The notes below the pieces were generated by a model. That model saw only the letters and a list, made by a program, of their open reading frames with translations, had not been told where the DNA came from and made no database searches. 8,244 nucleotides of DNA, taken from the NCBI GenBank assembly GCA_002428805.1, contig DIXX01000003.1, positions 1 through 8,244 of the forward strand, in the 5' to 3' direction. Position 1 is the stretch's first letter, and each line of letters opens with the position of its first letter. Positions 6,587 through 8,244 of this stretch are shown one piece after another. Source of the stretch: Cetobacterium sp. UBA6069. Lineage in GTDB: Bacteria > Fusobacteriota > Fusobacteriia > Fusobacteriales > Fusobacteriaceae. The translations under genes were made by a program, and so were the position numbers.

Positions 6587-6601
6587 AGAGCAAACCGCTC
6601 T
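6587..6601 (-). other. Small hairpin at the predicted 5' end of the dnaG mRNA
   Basis: The minus strand reads AGAGC-GGTTT-GCTCT, a 5-base-pair stem with a 5-base loop, right at the predicted transcription start. Such 5'-terminal stems are known to protect some bacterial mRNAs from decay. That role is inference here; only the pairing is seen. Confidence 0.4.
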
Positions 6602-6608
6602 ATCCTAA

Positions 6609-6637
6609 ATTATATTATATTTTTGGTAAATATGCAA
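6609..6637 (-). promoter_or_regulatory. Sigma-70 promoter for the dnaG-rpoD operon
   Basis: On the minus strand a -35 TTGCAT (6632-6637) is separated by exactly 17 bases from a perfect -10 TATAAT (6609-6614). A second, overlapping TATAAT (6614-6619) has only 12 bases of spacing and is less likely to be used. Transcription should begin near 6602, giving a leader of about 60 bases before dnaG. The site lies between the upstream terminator and the dnaG start, where the operon promoter is expected. Confidence 0.8.
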
Positions 6638-6649
6638 TTTTTTTTTAAT

Positions 6650-6692
6650 AAAAAAGAAATAAAAAGAAGGATTTTAAAAATCCTTCTTTTGC
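6650..6692 (-). terminator. Intrinsic terminator of the isomerase gene
   Basis: Directly after the stop codon, a near-perfect inverted repeat (6662-6690, arms AAAAGAAGGATTTT and AAAATCCTTCTTTT) is followed on the minus strand by a T-rich run. This fits a rho-independent terminator. The A-rich 5' flank means it could also work on the opposite strand, but no plus-strand gene is visible. It isolates the isomerase from the dnaG unit. Confidence 0.8.
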
Positions 6693-6696
6693 TCTT

Positions 6697-8244
6697 TTAA
6701 TTTTCTGTAACTTTTGTGCTTAATTCTATCTCTTTTAATGCCTCTTGAGCTTTAGCGTTTATATAATCTGATTTAACTTGTTCTGCATATTCTGAGAACT
6801 CTGCTTTTTTCTCTTCTATTTGAGAATCTTTTCTATAGATTATATAATCTTTTTGATCTTTTATGAATGCAACTTTATCTAATTCAGACTCATAAATTGA
6901 TTTTGCTAGCTCTTCATTATATCCTAATCCTGGGATATATCCCTCTTCTGTAATTCCATCTATTTTTTCAGAGAAAACAATTCCTGCTTCATTTTTCAAA
7001 TCAGCAAAAGTTATTGTTTTATTAGTTAAGTCTGCTACAATTTGAGAAACTTGCTCTAATTTAGATGCTAAAGTTTCTTCAGAAGGTTCTGGAATTATTA
7101 AAATATGGCTCGCTGTAACTGTCTCACCTGTCTCATTCTTCTCTTGAACAAAGATTAAATGATATCCAAATTGAGTTTTAACAACTTCAGGGTAAATCTC
7201 TCCTGCTTTACCTGCAAAAGCTGCTTCTTCAAACGGTTTTACCATATCTCCCTTTTTAAATGTTCCTAATGATCCTCCAGCTGGTCCACTTGGTCCATCT
7301 GAATTTTCTTTAGCCATTTCAGCAAAGTTTTTAGGTGTTAATTTTTTTAATAACTCCTCTGCTTTTACTTTTGCTTTTTGATCATCCTCTTCTGTTGGTT
7401 CTATTTTTACAATAGCTACATCTGCAGCAGCACTTTTTTGTATGTCATAGTTTAGTTTATTTTCTTCAAAAAACTCTTTTAAATCATTTTCTGTGTATTT
7501 AACTTCTGATTTCAATGTAGTATAAAGTTCTTTTACTGAATTTGCAACTTGTAAATCTAAAGGTAATCCTGTTTCTGATTTTATACCTTTAGCTTCAGCT
7601 GATTTTAAAAGCTTTATTTCAGATTCGATAGAAGATTTCGCTAGTTCTTTTGCTCCATCAACATCTCCTTTTGTCATAGCTAAACTGTTTAAAACTCTTT
7701 TTGCATATTCAACATTAGTTACTTCTACTCCGTCAAATTCGAATTCCTTTTTTTCTACATAGTTATCAAATGTTTTGTCTAAATCCTCTAACTTCATATC
7801 TGCTCTTGCCTTTATCATCTCTTTTGCATAGATTTCAGCACCTTTTTGTGCTTTTAACCCTTGCTCAATTTGAGCTTGAACATTGTCTAAAGACTGACCT
7901 TGGAACATTGTATGTTTATAATCTTCATAGTAAGCGGCAATCTCTTCTGACGTTACCTTTACATCTGCTCCAATCATTTCAGAAACTTTTTGTAGAATCA
8001 GATTTTCTTTTATCTCTTTTTCTAAAGTTTTTGTTGTATACCCTTGACTTAAAAGAGCATTTTTGAATTGCTCTTTATCTGGGAATGCAGCTTTTATTCC
8101 GTTCATTTGTTCATCTATCTCTGAACCAGAAACCTTCACTTTTAGCTTATTTGCCATATCTAATAAAAGATTTCTATTTATAACTTCATTAAATGCTATC
8201 ACATTCATTGTCTCAGAATCTATTGTTGGCCCTAAATATCTTTT
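6697..8244 (-). CDS. SurA/PpiD-like peptidyl-prolyl cis-trans isomerase, 5' end beyond window
   Basis: Probable extracytoplasmic folding factor that binds unfolded exported proteins and isomerises X-Pro bonds. The reading frame stays open to the right edge, 12 codons beyond the first visible Met (8208). That Met has no convincing ribosome binding site, so the true start, probably with a signal or anchor segment, lies outside the window. Numbering from that Met, residues about 15-100 form a SurA-N-like helical chaperone segment, and about 165-255 look like a second, similar segment. A parvulin-type domain spans about 260-356, with the SDGPSGPAGGSLG loop at 303-315 and FGYHLIF at 347-353. A second, partial parvulin-like module begins at TASHILI (365-371). 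The first module lacks the usual N-terminal histidine strand, while the second has it. The C-terminal 40 residues are charged and helical. The gene ends in a TAA followed at once by a terminator. The family call is firm; activity and exact localisation are inferred. Confidence 0.85.
   Translation of the reverse strand, partial: KRYLGPTIDSETMNVIAFNEVINRNLLLDMANKLKVKVSGSEIDEQMNGIKAAFPDKEQFKNALLSQGYTTKTLEKEIKENLILQKVSEMIGADVKVTSEEIAAYYEDYKHTMFQGQSLDNVQAQIEQGLKAQKGAEIYAKEMIKARADMKLEDLDKTFDNYVEKKEFEFDGVEVTNVEYAKRVLNSLAMTKGDVDGAKELAKSSIESEIKLLKSAEAKGIKSETGLPLDLQVANSVKELYTTLKSEVKYTENDLKEFFEENKLNYDIQKSAAADVAIVKIEPTEEDDQKAKVKAEELLKKLTPKNFAEMAKENSDGPSGPAGGSLGTFKKGDMVKPFEEAAFAGKAGEIYPEVVKTQFGYHLIFVQEKNETGETVTASHILIIPEPSEETLASKLEQVSQIVADLTNKTITFADLKNEAGIVFSEKIDGITEEGYIPGLGYNEELAKSIYESELDKVAFIKDQKDYIIYRKDSQIEEKKAEFSEYAEQVKSDYINAKAQEALKEIELSTKVTEN

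Noticed and set aside
5864..8066. Plus-strand frames opposite dnaG and the isomerase gene (5864-6052, 7770-8066)
   Set aside because: They lie wholly inside firmly identified minus-strand genes and show no independent coding signal.
8206..8208. Met at 8208 as the true start of the isomerase
   Set aside because: No adequate SD, the frame is open to the window edge, and the residues just upstream continue the family pattern.
1..8244. CRISPR array, insertion sequence, prophage or attachment sites
   Set aside because: No spaced direct repeats, transposase or integrase motifs, or terminal inverted repeats were seen.

Overview
The window is AT-rich and every gene I can support lies on the minus strand, so transcription runs from high to low coordinates. 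The mix suggests a diderm, low-GC anaerobe, most likely of the Fusobacteriota (Fusobacterium or Cetobacterium type). The reasons are the dnaG-rpoD core, an RNase P RNA with type A features, a lipobox lipoprotein of the YwqK/MORN-like kind, a SurA/PpiD-like extracytoplasmic folding factor, and purine-rich coding strands. The taxonomic call is inference from style and gene content, not from a database search.

Layout in the direction of transcription: (1) a peptidyl-prolyl isomerase of the SurA/PpiD type, cut by the right edge and closed by a good intrinsic terminator. (2) A well-formed sigma-70 promoter, then dnaG (primase) and rpoD (housekeeping sigma), the core of the 'macromolecular synthesis' operon, here without rpsU in view. 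(3) A GC-rich hairpin directly after the rpoD stop, then a gene for a degenerate sigma-70 paralogue, then a Nif3-family metal protein joined to it by an ATGA overlap. (4) A small membrane-anchored protein with a diverged TPM-like domain. (5) rnpB, the RNase P RNA, whose 5' end overlaps that gene's stop codon and whose probable promoter lies inside the gene's 3' coding region. (6) A terminator, then a YwqK/MORN-repeat lipoprotein. (7) At the left edge, a strong promoter reading out of the window.

The genes combine DNA replication priming, transcription initiation and tRNA 5' processing, with envelope genes on both flanks. The most notable item is the sigma-like protein after rpoD. It keeps the part of region 2 that binds core RNA polymerase, but residues that read the -10 and -35 elements are replaced, several with opposite charge or chemistry. 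I infer a protein that binds RNA polymerase without acting as a normal sigma factor, encoded in the same transcription unit as the housekeeping sigma and separated from it by an attenuator-like hairpin. Other points worth checking are the intragenic rnpB promoter, an SD-in-loop hairpin at the nif3 start, and an isomerase whose catalytic residues appear divided between two parvulin-like modules.
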